Assembly: GCF_000969445.1 (NCBI RefSeq)
Contig: NZ_JZEY01000061.1
Coordinates: 607,501 to 671,500, forward strand
Source of the DNA: Devosia chinhatensis
GTDB taxonomy: Bacteria; Pseudomonadota; Alphaproteobacteria; Rhizobiales; Devosiaceae
DNA: 64,000 bases
Reading direction: 5' to 3'
The notes beneath the pieces were generated by a model. That model was not told the origin of the DNA and made no database searches. It saw nothing but the letters and a program-made list of their open reading frames with translations. Position numbers and translations under genes: made by a program. Each line of letters begins with the position of its first letter. Within the stretch, counting starts at the first letter, position 1. Below, piece after piece: positions 57,246 to 64,000 of the stretch.

Positions 57246-57340
57246 GCGCGGACACACGATCAAAACCCTGTGCGAAACCCTTCCCCGGGGATCGAATAGG
57301 TTAACAGACTGTTATCATCTGGCATGGCGCTTGCACCTTT

Positions 57341-57661
57341 ATGGGCAAGGCAACGAGAAACCTGTCCCGATCCGAGACAGGGCGGCCGGAAATGGTACAG
57401 TCGATGTCCGAACAGGATCACAATGAGACGGAACGCATCGGCCTCCCGCAAAGGGTCGCGCCGGCCTCTGCGCGCCCGTCACTGGCCCGCAGCGCGCCCG
57501 ATGCCGCCTTCGTCAGCCAGCTTATCGCCGCCCGCGACCGGCTCAGCCCGCAACGCACCCGATCATCCGATCCGGGAAGCGCAGCCTTCGCCTATGGCCG
57601 CGGCGCCCGCATGGCCGAGCGTCGCATGCCGATGGGCTATCGCAAGACCAAGCTGGCCTAG
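57341..57661 (+). CDS. small conserved-type hypothetical protein
   Basis: A protein of up to 106 residues, charged and probably partly disordered. The C-terminal half, FVSQLIAARDRLSPQR followed by AYGRGARMAERRMPMGYRK, looks like a conserved short helical module with a basic end; similar endings are common in small Hyphomicrobiales proteins. The start is uncertain (57341, 57392 or 57404). TTAACAGACTGTTA lies 27 bp before the first ATG. Its stop overlaps the stop of the membrane gene on the other strand. Function unknown. Confidence 0.6.
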   Translation: MGKATRNLSRSETGRPEMVQSMSEQDHNETERIGLPQRVAPASARPSLARSAPDAAFVSQLIAARDRLSPQRTRSSDPGSAAFAYGRGARMAERRMPMGYRKTKLA

Positions 57662-58107
57662 TTCATCGACACATCACGACTGGCACTGGTGATCGAGACC
57701 GTAAAGCCGGCCACGACATCGATCAGGCTCATCACCATGAGCAGGAAGAAGACCGAGCTGGAGGCGGCGCCCACCAGCAGGAACTCGATGAGGAACACCA
57801 CGAAGAGCACCATGGAGAGCATGTGCTCGACGATGGAGGCTCGGGCGGTCTGGGTGGACTTGAGCACTTCGAAGAACAACAGCACGATGCCGATAACCAG
57901 CAGGAAGTCGCCGGCCGTGATGGCCCATGGCATGCCCGATGGCATGGGGATGGAGAAAAGACCCGCGCCCCAATTGACCGGATTGCCGCCAAAGAACAGG
58001 AAGACGACGAGGTTATAGATCAGGAACGGGAAGACCAGCAGCGGCGGAATGAAGGTGCCGCGGCGGCGCGGGGCATGGTGGGGTGGCAGGACGACGGTTT
58101 CGCTCAT
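57658..58107 (-). CDS. conserved four-helix membrane protein
   Basis: A 149-residue inner-membrane protein with a proline/arginine-rich start (VLPPHHAPRRRG) and four hydrophobic helices at roughly 18-40, 56-78, 85-110 and 117-140. No motif gives a function. AGAGG 6 nt before the ATG supports the start; a much longer frame upstream covers non-coding DNA. Confidence 0.8.
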   Translation of the reverse strand: MSETVVLPPHHAPRRRGTFIPPLLVFPFLIYNLVVFLFFGGNPVNWGAGLFSIPMPSGMPWAITAGDFLLVIGIVLLFFEVLKSTQTARASIVEHMLSMVLFVVFLIEFLLVGAASSSVFFLLMVMSLIDVVAGFTVSITSASRDVSMN

Positions 58108-58278
58108 GACGGGCCTCTTTGCCTGAGCGCACCATGCCAGAGCTTGCCCGGAGGCGGAAGCTGGCCGGGGCGCGATATTTTTCCCGAGCCTGTCTGTCGG
58201 GTCGAAGGCTGAACGTCGTAGCATGCACCCTGTTGCACGCGATGCGACAATGGGGGCGGCGACATAGAGGAGACAGCC

Positions 58279-58758
58279 ATGGCCAATGCCAAGAACACCA
58301 TCTGCATCTGGTACGACACGCAGGCCGAGGAAGCGGCGCGCTTTTATGCCCAGACCTTTCCCGACACCGAGGTCCATTCGGTGCACCGCGCACCCAGCGA
58401 CAATCCCTCTACCCAGGCGGGCGCAGTATTGACGGTGGAATTCACCGTCATGGGCATTCCCTGCATCGGGCTCAATGGCGGCCCTGCCTTCAAGCACAGC
58501 GAGGCCTTTTCCTTCCAGATCGCCACCGAAGATCAGGAAGAGACCGATCGCTACTGGAACGCCCTGGTCGGCAATGGCGGCGCCGAAAGCATGTGCGGCT
58601 GGTGCAAGGACAAGTGGGGTATATCCTGGCAGATCACCCCGCGCGCCCTGTCGGACGCCATGGCTGCCGGCGGTGAGGAAGGCAAGCGGGCCTTCGAGGC
58701 GATGATGACGATGAAAAAGATCGACATTGCCGCCATCGAGGCAGCGCGCCGGGGCTAG
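58279..58758 (+). CDS. VOC-family (PhnB-like) protein
   Basis: A 159-residue vicinal-oxygen-chelate protein of the group once annotated 3-demethylubiquinone methyltransferase. CIWYDTQAEEAARFYAQTFP at 11-30 starts the fold, FKHSEAFSFQIATEDQEE and CGWCKDKWGISWQITPR are the hallmark segments. Metal ligands are incomplete, so an enzymatic role is uncertain. Confidence 0.87.
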   Translation: MANAKNTICIWYDTQAEEAARFYAQTFPDTEVHSVHRAPSDNPSTQAGAVLTVEFTVMGIPCIGLNGGPAFKHSEAFSFQIATEDQEETDRYWNALVGNGGAESMCGWCKDKWGISWQITPRALSDAMAAGGEEGKRAFEAMMTMKKIDIAAIEAARRG

Positions 58759-58778
58759 GTCGCAGGCACCCTGCCCCG

Positions 58779-58801
58779 GCCTCCCCTTTTCAGGGGGAGG
58801 C
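58779..58801. terminator. hairpin between VOC gene and fumC
   Basis: GCCTCCCC/GGGGAGGC, an 8-bp stem with a 7-nt loop TTTTCAG, in the 57-bp gap between converging genes. There is no proper T-tract on either side, so it could be a REP-like unit acting as a transcription barrier. Confidence 0.45.
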
Positions 58802-58815
58802 TACAAGGGGGTACA

Positions 58816-60216
58816 TTACTTTTTAAGCTTGAGCGGGCCGACCATCTGCTCGGGCTTCACTTCGGCGTCGAATTCCTCGCCGGTCAGCAGGCCCAGCTCG
58901 ATCGCGGTTTCGCGCAGGGTCGATCCGTTCTTGTGCGCAGTCTTGGCGATCTTGGCGGCATTGTCATAGCCAATTCGGCGATTGAGCGCGGTCACCAGCA
59001 TCAGCGACTGGTCGACCAGATGCTTGATGCGCTTCTTGTCCGGCTCGATGCCGATAGCGCAATTGTCGTTGAAGCTCTTGGCGGCGTCGGCGAGCAGACG
59101 CACGCTCTGCAGGAAATTATAAGCGATGACGGGCTTGAAGACGTTGAGCTCGAAATTGCCCTGGCTGGCCGCAAAGCCGATTGCCGCATCATTGCCCATC
59201 ACCTGGGCAACGACCATGGTCATGGCCTCGGACTGGGTCGGGTTGACCTTGCCCGGCATGATCGAGGAGCCCGGCTCATTTTCAGGAATGGTGATCTCGC
59301 CCAGGCCGGAGCGAGGGCCGGAAGCGAGCCAACGCACGTCATTGGCGATCTTCATGAACGCCACCGCCAGCTGCTTGAGCGCGCCGGACGTGCCCACGAA
59401 GGCATCGTGCCCGGCCAGAAGCGCGAACTTGTTGGGGCCGGTGACAAAATCATGGCCGGTGAGGTCCGCGATCTCGCGCGCCACGGCCACGGCGTAGTCG
59501 GGATGGGCATTGAGGCCCGTACCCACTGCGGTGCCACCCAGCGCCAGCTCCTTGAGCTGCGGCATGGTCTTTTCAATGGCATCGAGTGCGTAATCGATCT
59601 GCGCCACCCAGCCGGAAATCTCCTGGCCCAGCGTCAGGGGTGTCGCGTCCTGCAGGTGGGTGCGGCCGATCTTGACCACGTCCATGAATTCTTCGGACTT
59701 GGCCGCGAGCGTATCGCGCAGCAGCCGGACGCGTTCATACAGATAGTTTTCGACCGCCTCGACCGCCGCGATATGCATGGCGGTGGGATAGGTGTCGTTC
59801 GAGCTCTGGCTCATATTGACGTGGTCATTGGGATGGACGGGCTTCTTGGAGCCCATGGTGCCGCCGGCCATTTCGATGGCGCGGTTGGAAATGACCTCGT
59901 TGACATTCATGTTGGACTGCGTGCCCGAGCCGGTCTGCCAGACCACGAGCGGGAAATGATCGGCAAGCTTGCCCTCGATCACCTCGTCGGCTGCGGCCAC
60001 GATCAGGTCGCGCGTCTTTTCATCCATGAGGCCGAGCTTGGTATTGGCCAGGGCAGCCGCCTTCTTGAGAATGCCGAAGGCGCGTACGATCTCGACCGGC
60101 ATCTTTTCGCCGCCAATGTCGAAATTCATCAGGCTTCGAGCCGTCTGCGCGCCGTAATACTTGTCGGTGGGCACTTCGATATTGCCCATGGTGTCCGATT
60201 CGACGCGCATGCTCAT
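58816..60216 (-). CDS. fumC: fumarate hydratase class II
   Basis: A 466-residue fumarase that converts fumarate to malate. [20 protein letters not shown] is the class II start, [14 protein letters not shown] and the signature [13 protein letters not shown] are intact. ATG at 60216 has AGGAG about 10 nt ahead. It is downstream of rpmF on the same strand, beyond a terminator. Together with sdhCDAB it covers succinate to malate. Confidence 0.97.
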   Translation of the reverse strand: MSMRVESDTMGNIEVPTDKYYGAQTARSLMNFDIGGEKMPVEIVRAFGILKKAAALANTKLGLMDEKTRDLIVAAADEVIEGKLADHFPLVVWQTGSGTQSNMNVNEVISNRAIEMAGGTMGSKKPVHPNDHVNMSQSSNDTYPTAMHIAAVEAVENYLYERVRLLRDTLAAKSEEFMDVVKIGRTHLQDATPLTLGQEISGWVAQIDYALDAIEKTMPQLKELALGGTAVGTGLNAHPDYAVAVAREIADLTGHDFVTGPNKFALLAGHDAFVGTSGALKQLAVAFMKIANDVRWLASGPRSGLGEITIPENEPGSSIMPGKVNPTQSEAMTMVVAQVMGNDAAIGFAASQGNFELNVFKPVIAYNFLQSVRLLADAAKSFNDNCAIGIEPDKKRIKHLVDQSLMLVTALNRRIGYDNAAKIAKTAHKNGSTLRETAIELGLLTGEEFDAEVKPEQMVGPLKLKK

Positions 60217-60257
60217 CTGCCTGTTGCTCCTGAATAAGCCGCTTCTCATGGCGGCGG

Positions 60258-60293
60258 AAAAACAAAACGGCCGACCCTGTTGGGGGCCGGCCG
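60258..60293 (-). terminator. rho-independent terminator after rpmF
   Basis: On the minus strand a 10-position stem (CGGCCGGCCC with GGGTCGGCCG, one mismatch) and 6-nt loop end in TTTTGTTTTT. It separates rpmF from fumC. Confidence 0.8.
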
Positions 60294-60337
60294 CTCGAAT
60301 ATCAGATTAGCGCATCCGCGCCAAACAGCCTTTTGGC

Positions 60338-60517
60338 TTACTTCTTGACTGCCAGGATCTGGCGACCGCGATACATGCCGGTCTTGAGGTCAACGTGATG
60401 CGGACGGCGCAGCTCGCCCGAATCCTTGTCTTCGACATAGGTCGGGTTGGCAATCGCGTCAGCCGAGCGACGGAAACCGCGCTTCATCGGCGAGGTCTTG
60501 CGTTTTGGCACAGCCAT
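60338..60517 (-). CDS. rpmF: 50S ribosomal protein L32
   Basis: A 59-residue L32, a small zinc-less type here (no cysteines). [20 protein letters not shown] is the standard N-terminus and [20 protein letters not shown] the C-terminus. It stands alone, with a terminator after it. Absence of the four zinc cysteines matches other alphaproteobacterial L32 proteins. Confidence 0.97.
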   Translation of the reverse strand: MAVPKRKTSPMKRGFRRSADAIANPTYVEDKDSGELRRPHHVDLKTGMYRGRQILAVKK

Positions 60518-60791
60518 GGTCGGTACTCCGAATTCAATATCGTTGCGCCGCCAGAAGCGGCCCAGAGACGTATCTCTGATGGGATTGGGGGGCTCTATAG
60601 AGCAAGTGCGGGGGCTTGGCTAGGGGTTTTGTTGCATCCAACCCTGCTCGATATCGGTGTGGATGAAGCCATTACCCTCGAACCGTGCCAGTTTGCGCAG
60701 GGCAGCGCCGGTGGCATTGTCGCAATCTGGAAGGCCATATTTACACCCCTTCACATTGGGATATACGGCATCCGGCGCCGGATGCGCAGGG
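60518..60791. other. gap upstream of rpmF
   Basis: This 274-bp stretch should contain the rpmF promoter on the minus strand; a CTCTATAGAG palindrome at 60593-60602 overlaps a possible -10 box. A 44-codon minus-strand frame from GTG at 60754 to TAG at 60620 has a plausible composition (CDNATGAALRKLARFEGNG) but no ribosome-binding site. I do not call it a gene. Confidence 0.4.
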
Positions 60792-61499
60792 CTAGAGCGC
60801 CAGCCGCCCGCCCTGCCCCACACAGGCGGCGCGCTGGCCGAAGTCCCGGGCGCGGTTTTCAACGATCCCCGCCAGCCGGTTGAGCCCGGCATTGGGGCGG
60901 GCCGGATTGCGCAGGATCGGATTGGGCAGGGTAACCGCCAAAAGGCTGGCCGTCCGCCAGTCGAGGTTCTGCGGCTCGCGGCCGAAGGCCCGGGCGCTGC
61001 CGGCGGCAATGCCGAACTCGCCCTCCGGTCCCCATTCGGCGATGTTGAGATAGATTTCCATGATGCGCTTTTTGGGCATGACGAGGTCGATATAGGCGGC
61101 AAGCGGCACTTCGAGCGCCTTGCGCAGCGCGCTCTGCCCGTTCCACAGGAACAGATTGCGCGCCACCTGCATGGTGATGGTGGAGGCCCCGCGCGTCTCG
61201 CGCCCAGCCAGGTAATTGTCGACCTCGATACGCAAGGCGGTAACGTCGATGCCCCAATGGCGGCAGAATTGTCCGTCCTCGGAGAGGATGATCGCAGCTT
61301 TCAGCCGGTCGGAGATATCGTCGATATCGCGCCAGACTCGCACCACCGGTTGCCCGGTGACGCCCCGCACCAGCATGGGGACCGAGATCGGGGCGACGAC
61401 CAGATAGACCGGCGTCAGCACCAGCGGGATGGCAACGAGCACGGCCAGGATGCCGAGGGGGATGCGCAGGGCGCGCCAGAATGTCTTACGTCGGGCCAT
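60792..61499 (-). CDS. mtgA: monofunctional biosynthetic peptidoglycan transglycosylase
   Basis: A 235-residue membrane-anchored glycosyltransferase (GT51) that polymerises lipid II. One transmembrane segment at about 11-36. The catalytic Glu is in AIILSEDGQFCRHWG, and GASTITMQVARNLFL and KKRIMEIYLNIAEWG are the conserved blocks. No transpeptidase domain. It is divergent from ispA, whose start is 99 bp away. Confidence 0.95.
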   Translation of the reverse strand: MARRKTFWRALRIPLGILAVLVAIPLVLTPVYLVVAPISVPMLVRGVTGQPVVRVWRDIDDISDRLKAAIILSEDGQFCRHWGIDVTALRIEVDNYLAGRETRGASTITMQVARNLFLWNGQSALRKALEVPLAAYIDLVMPKKRIMEIYLNIAEWGPEGEFGIAAGSARAFGREPQNLDWRTASLLAVTLPNPILRNPARPNAGLNRLAGIVENRARDFGQRAACVGQGGRLAL

Positions 61500-61598
61500 G
61501 GGGCTGTGTACCGGCACTTGGGAGCCGAGGGCAAGCGACGGCGCTGCCGCTACCGCCACCCCTTGCCGCCCCCAGCCCAAAACGCTAGCAACGAGGCC

Positions 61599-62501
61599 AT
61601 GTATGACTTTTCCGCCGACAGCGCCGATTGCGCCCGCGCCGTGGAGGCCGGGCTTTCCGATTATCTGACCGGTGCGAGCCTGTCGGGCCCGGGCCCGGCT
61701 GCCGAACGGCTGGTGGCCGCCATGCGCCATGGCAGCCTCGAGGGCGGCAAGAGGCTGCGGCCGCTGCTCGTCCGCCAGGCGGCGGCGATCTTTTCGGTGC
61801 CCCGGCAAGACACGCTGCGCACCGGGCTCGCGGTGGAAATGGTCCATTGTTATTCGCTGATCCATGACGACCTGCCGGCCATGGACGATGACGACATGCG
61901 GCGCGGCCGGCCCACGGTGCACAGGGCCTTCGACGAGGCCAGCGCCATCCTGGCGGGCGATGCGCTGCTGACCCATGCGTTCTCCATCCTGGCCGATGTC
62001 CAATGCCATGCCGATCCGCAGGTGCGGGTGCGCCTCGTGGCCGAGCTGGCCGCAGGCTCCGGCGCCGGTGGCATGGCCGGCGGGCAGATGCGCGATATCG
62101 AGGGCGAAAAGGGCGGCTTTTCGGAGACCGACATCGCCGCCATGCAGGCCATGAAGACCGGCGCGCTGATCCGCGCCTCGGTGCGCATGGGAGCGATCCT
62201 GGGCGGCGCTGATGCGCGGGCCCTCTCGGCGCTGACCGCCTATGCCGAAGCGGCGGGTCGGGCCTTCCAGCTGGCCGACGACATTCTCGACGTCACGGCC
62301 AGCCCCGAATCCATGGGCAAGGCGACCGGCAAGGATGCAGAGGCCGGCAAGCAGACCCTGGTGGGCCGGCTGGGCATCGAGGCTGCCCGCAAGATGCTCG
62401 ACGGCATCGTCAACGAGGCGCTTCTGGCCCTGCGCACCTTCGGGCCCCGCGCCGACGGCCTGCGCGCCACGGCGCGCTATTTCGCGGCGCGGCAGAAATG
62501 A
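61599..62501 (+). CDS. ispA: polyprenyl synthetase, farnesyl-diphosphate type
   Basis: A 300-residue prenyltransferase that builds farnesyl (or geranylgeranyl) diphosphate from IPP and DMAPP. GGKRLRPLLVRQA is the first motif, the first aspartate motif is DDLPAMDDDDMRRG near 86-99 and the second is QLADDILDVTAS. The two residues before the first DDxxD are Leu/Ile-His, so chain length cannot be set by eye. The long open frame upstream runs antisense to mtgA and is not part of the gene. Its end overlaps the next start. Confidence 0.93.
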   Translation: MYDFSADSADCARAVEAGLSDYLTGASLSGPGPAAERLVAAMRHGSLEGGKRLRPLLVRQAAAIFSVPRQDTLRTGLAVEMVHCYSLIHDDLPAMDDDDMRRGRPTVHRAFDEASAILAGDALLTHAFSILADVQCHADPQVRVRLVAELAAGSGAGGMAGGQMRDIEGEKGGFSETDIAAMQAMKTGALIRASVRMGAILGGADARALSALTAYAEAAGRAFQLADDILDVTASPESMGKATGKDAEAGKQTLVGRLGIEAARKMLDGIVNEALLALRTFGPRADGLRATARYFAARQK

Positions 62502-63139
62502 GCATGGTCCGTCTCGACAGCGTCAATCGCGGCACGCCCCAGCCCGTTCCCGGCCGCACCACCCGCTCGGGTATCTACAAAAGGCCCGTCACCGGCCCGG
62601 TGGAGATCGCCCCTTTGGGTCTCGTCGACGATGCCGTGCTCAACCGCAAGCATCACGGCGGGGTCGACCAGGCGGTCTATCTCTATTTTGCCGACGATTA
62701 TGCCTTCTGGGGCGAGGAGGGCGTGGATGTGACGCCCGGCCTTTTCGGCGAGAACCTCACCATCTCGGGCGTCGTGGGGCGCGACGTGGCGGTGGGCGAC
62801 CGCTTCGGCATCGGCACGGTCCTGCTCGAGGTGACCTCGCACCGCACGCCCTGCGCGGTGTTCGCGGCCCGCATGGGCGATCCCCGATTTGCCAAGCGTT
62901 TCCACAAGGCCGGGCGGCCCGGTGCCTATTGCCGGGTGCTGGCCGGCGGCGCGGTCGAGGCGGGCATGGCCGTCGATCTCACTCCGTTTTCCGGCGCGCG
63001 GATCACCATGAGCGCGCTGATCGCGCTCGATGGAGCCCGCAGCATCGATGCCGATTTCCTGCGGCGGGCCCTGACCGCTCCCCTCCACCACAAGATGCGG
63101 GCCGATTACGAGAACCGCCTCGCCAGCCAATTGCTGTGA
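62498..63139 (+). CDS. MOSC-domain protein (YiiM-like)
   Basis: A 213-residue MOSC protein. The KHHGGVDQAVYLY segment near 48-60 and FGENLTISGV near 82-91 mark the fold, and the cysteine in SHRTPCAVF is the expected sulfur or molybdenum-cofactor site. YiiM relatives reduce N-hydroxylated purines with the molybdenum cofactor. Start ATGA overlaps ispA; a GTG or second ATG 2 codons on is possible. Confidence 0.9.
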   Translation: MSMVRLDSVNRGTPQPVPGRTTRSGIYKRPVTGPVEIAPLGLVDDAVLNRKHHGGVDQAVYLYFADDYAFWGEEGVDVTPGLFGENLTISGVVGRDVAVGDRFGIGTVLLEVTSHRTPCAVFAARMGDPRFAKRFHKAGRPGAYCRVLAGGAVEAGMAVDLTPFSGARITMSALIALDGARSIDADFLRRALTAPLHHKMRADYENRLASQLL

Positions 63140-63146
63140 GTTTGCC

Positions 63147-63614
63147 ATGAGCCTTGCTTCCGTCACCGCCGACCTCGCCGCGCGCGCGCCCGATCTTTCG
63201 GTGATCGTCACCGAGGCCTCGACCGCCACGGTGCCGCTTGCTGCCGAGGTGCATGGCGTCGCGCCGGGGCAGATCGCCAAGACGCTCTGCATCCGCGTGC
63301 GGGACGAGGACGTGCTGCTGGTGACGCGCGGCGATGCCCGGCTCGACAACCAGAAGTCCAAGCAGGCCTTTGGCGGCCGCCCGCGCATGCTGGGCGCCGA
63401 GGACGTGCTGCGGCTGACCAGCCATGCGGTGGGCGGGGTCTGCCCTTTCGGCCTGCCCGCGCCGTTGCCGATCTATCTCGACACCTCGCTCAAGGCCTAT
63501 GACATCGTCATTCCCGCCGGCGGCGATACCCACGCCTCGGTCCGGCTCAGCGTCGACCGGCTGGCCGAACTGTGCGGTCGCCAATGGGTGGATGCGTGCC
63601 AGTTGCCCGAGTGA
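63147..63614 (+). CDS. YbaK/EbsC-family aminoacyl-tRNA editing protein
   Basis: A 155-residue trans-editing deacylase that removes mischarged amino acids from tRNA, e.g. Cys-tRNA-Pro. GVAPGQIAKTLCIRV holds the family lysine, SKQAFGGRPRMLGAEDV follows, and GGVCPFGLPAPLPIYLD is the GxxxPxG region. It overlaps the next gene's GTG start by 4 nt. Confidence 0.92.
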   Translation: MSLASVTADLAARAPDLSVIVTEASTATVPLAAEVHGVAPGQIAKTLCIRVRDEDVLLVTRGDARLDNQKSKQAFGGRPRMLGAEDVLRLTSHAVGGVCPFGLPAPLPIYLDTSLKAYDIVIPAGGDTHASVRLSVDRLAELCGRQWVDACQLPE

Positions 63615-64000
63615 GCGCGGCAGAGGATTTCATCCGGGCCCGCCTTGTGCTGACGGCGCTGCCCTTCCGCCCCGATATCGTGCTCTACCAGCCCCATCCG
63701 CACAGCGGGCTGATTGCTTTCCTCGCGGAAGCGGGGCGCGACGAGCCCCCCTATTGGGCCTATGCCTGGGCGGGCGGGGCGGCGCTGGCGCTCTATCTGC
63801 GCGACAATCCCCAAGCGGTCAGCGGCAGAACCGTACTCGATTTCGGCGCCGGTTCGGGACTGGTCGGCATTGCCGCCGCCAGGGCGGGCGCAGCGGCGGT
63901 AATGGCCTTCGAGCCCGACGCGATCGGGCAGATTGCGCTGGGGCTCAATGCGAAGGCCAATGGCGTTGCGCTCATTGCCGCCGAGGCGATGGCGGAGGCC
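63611..64000 (+). CDS. class I methyltransferase, ETFB-lysine methyltransferase-like (partial)
   Basis: The first 130 residues of a gene cut by the window edge. Starting at GTG (overlapping the YbaK stop), it reads FIRARLVLTALPFRPDIVLY, PPYWAYAWAGGAALALYL, then SAM motif I VLDFGAGSGLVGIAAARAGA. This pattern matches the METTL20/ETFB-KMT-like group, which trimethylates lysines on the beta subunit of electron-transfer flavoprotein. The C-terminal half is missing, so the assignment is provisional. Confidence 0.8.
   Translation, partial: MSAAEDFIRARLVLTALPFRPDIVLYQPHPHSGLIAFLAEAGRDEPPYWAYAWAGGAALALYLRDNPQAVSGRTVLDFGAGSGLVGIAAARAGAAAVMAFEPDAIGQIALGLNAKANGVALIAAEAMAEA

Noticed and set aside
60657..61598. 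N-terminal extension of the ispA frame
   Set aside because: Runs antisense through mtgA; the prenyltransferase homology starts only at the ATG at 61599.

Overview
This window reads as a piece of the main chromosome of a GC-rich alphaproteobacterium of the order Hyphomicrobiales (Rhizobiales). Gene content and order (rplU-rpmA-GNATs-obgE-proB-proA-nadD-rsfS-rlmH-envC-like-ctpA-YibQ-rppH, atpHAGDC as a block of its own, sdhCDAB, a CpdR-like regulator, rpmF-mtgA-ispA) best match the Devosia/Pelagibacterium group. That placement is an inference from synteny and protein character, not from a database search. I see no prophage, integron, CRISPR array or insertion sequence. Coding density is high and both strands are used.

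Layout. 1-2.0 kb: tRNA-Ser(CGA), a small gamma-glutamylcyclotransferase-like gene and a Tat-exported metallo-hydrolase. 2.0-15.6 kb (+): a growth and envelope block with a promoter and structured leader, L21 and L27, three tandem GNAT acetyltransferases, Obg, proline synthesis, NAD synthesis, ribosome silencing and methylation factors, an EnvC-like amidase activator, a C-terminal processing protease, a YibQ-type protein, RppH and an Asp/Glu racemase. 15.6-25.8 kb (-): a chemoreceptor, the F1 ATP synthase operon and priA, with a 560-bp gap holding a striking three-way-junction palindrome and a possible small membrane peptide. 25.8-30.1 kb: an omptin-family protease divergent from xerC, a drug/metabolite exporter, and a secreted protein of five cysteine-paired repeats. 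30.2-34.0 kb (-): succinate dehydrogenase with a small secreted Cys-rich gene inserted between sdhA and sdhB. 34.2-42.7 kb: Nudix hydrolase, an ArsR/DUF1801/AHSA1 operon with a clear operator, HNH nuclease, esterase, DNA glycosylase, gluQRS, epimerase/LysR pair, HIG1-type protein, cobalamin adenosyltransferase and a rhomboid protease that seems to start at CTG. 42.7-49.7 kb: a YjfB-like peptide, hisC-tyrC, DUF2125, ChaC, PlsC and FtsEX. 49.9-64 kb: a zinc-ribbon protein, CpdR-like regulator, lysA, ChaC, argH, thioredoxin-like protein, glyoxalase II, fumC, rpmF, mtgA, ispA, MOSC, YbaK and a truncated methyltransferase at the right edge.

How the genes fit together. Ribosome maturation (L21, L27, Obg, RsfS, RlmH, L32), energy metabolism (F1 ATPase, SDH, fumarase) and cell-wall division functions (EnvC-like protein, CtpA, YibQ, FtsEX, MtgA) dominate. 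FtsEX and the EnvC-like protein are both present but lie 38 kb apart. Three genes of the gamma-glutamylcyclotransferase fold plus glyoxalase II point to active glutathione turnover. The least explained elements are the five-repeat secreted protein, the Cys-rich SDH-operon protein, the three-way-junction palindrome, and the terminator-like hairpins inside the rplU leader and between atpD and atpC.
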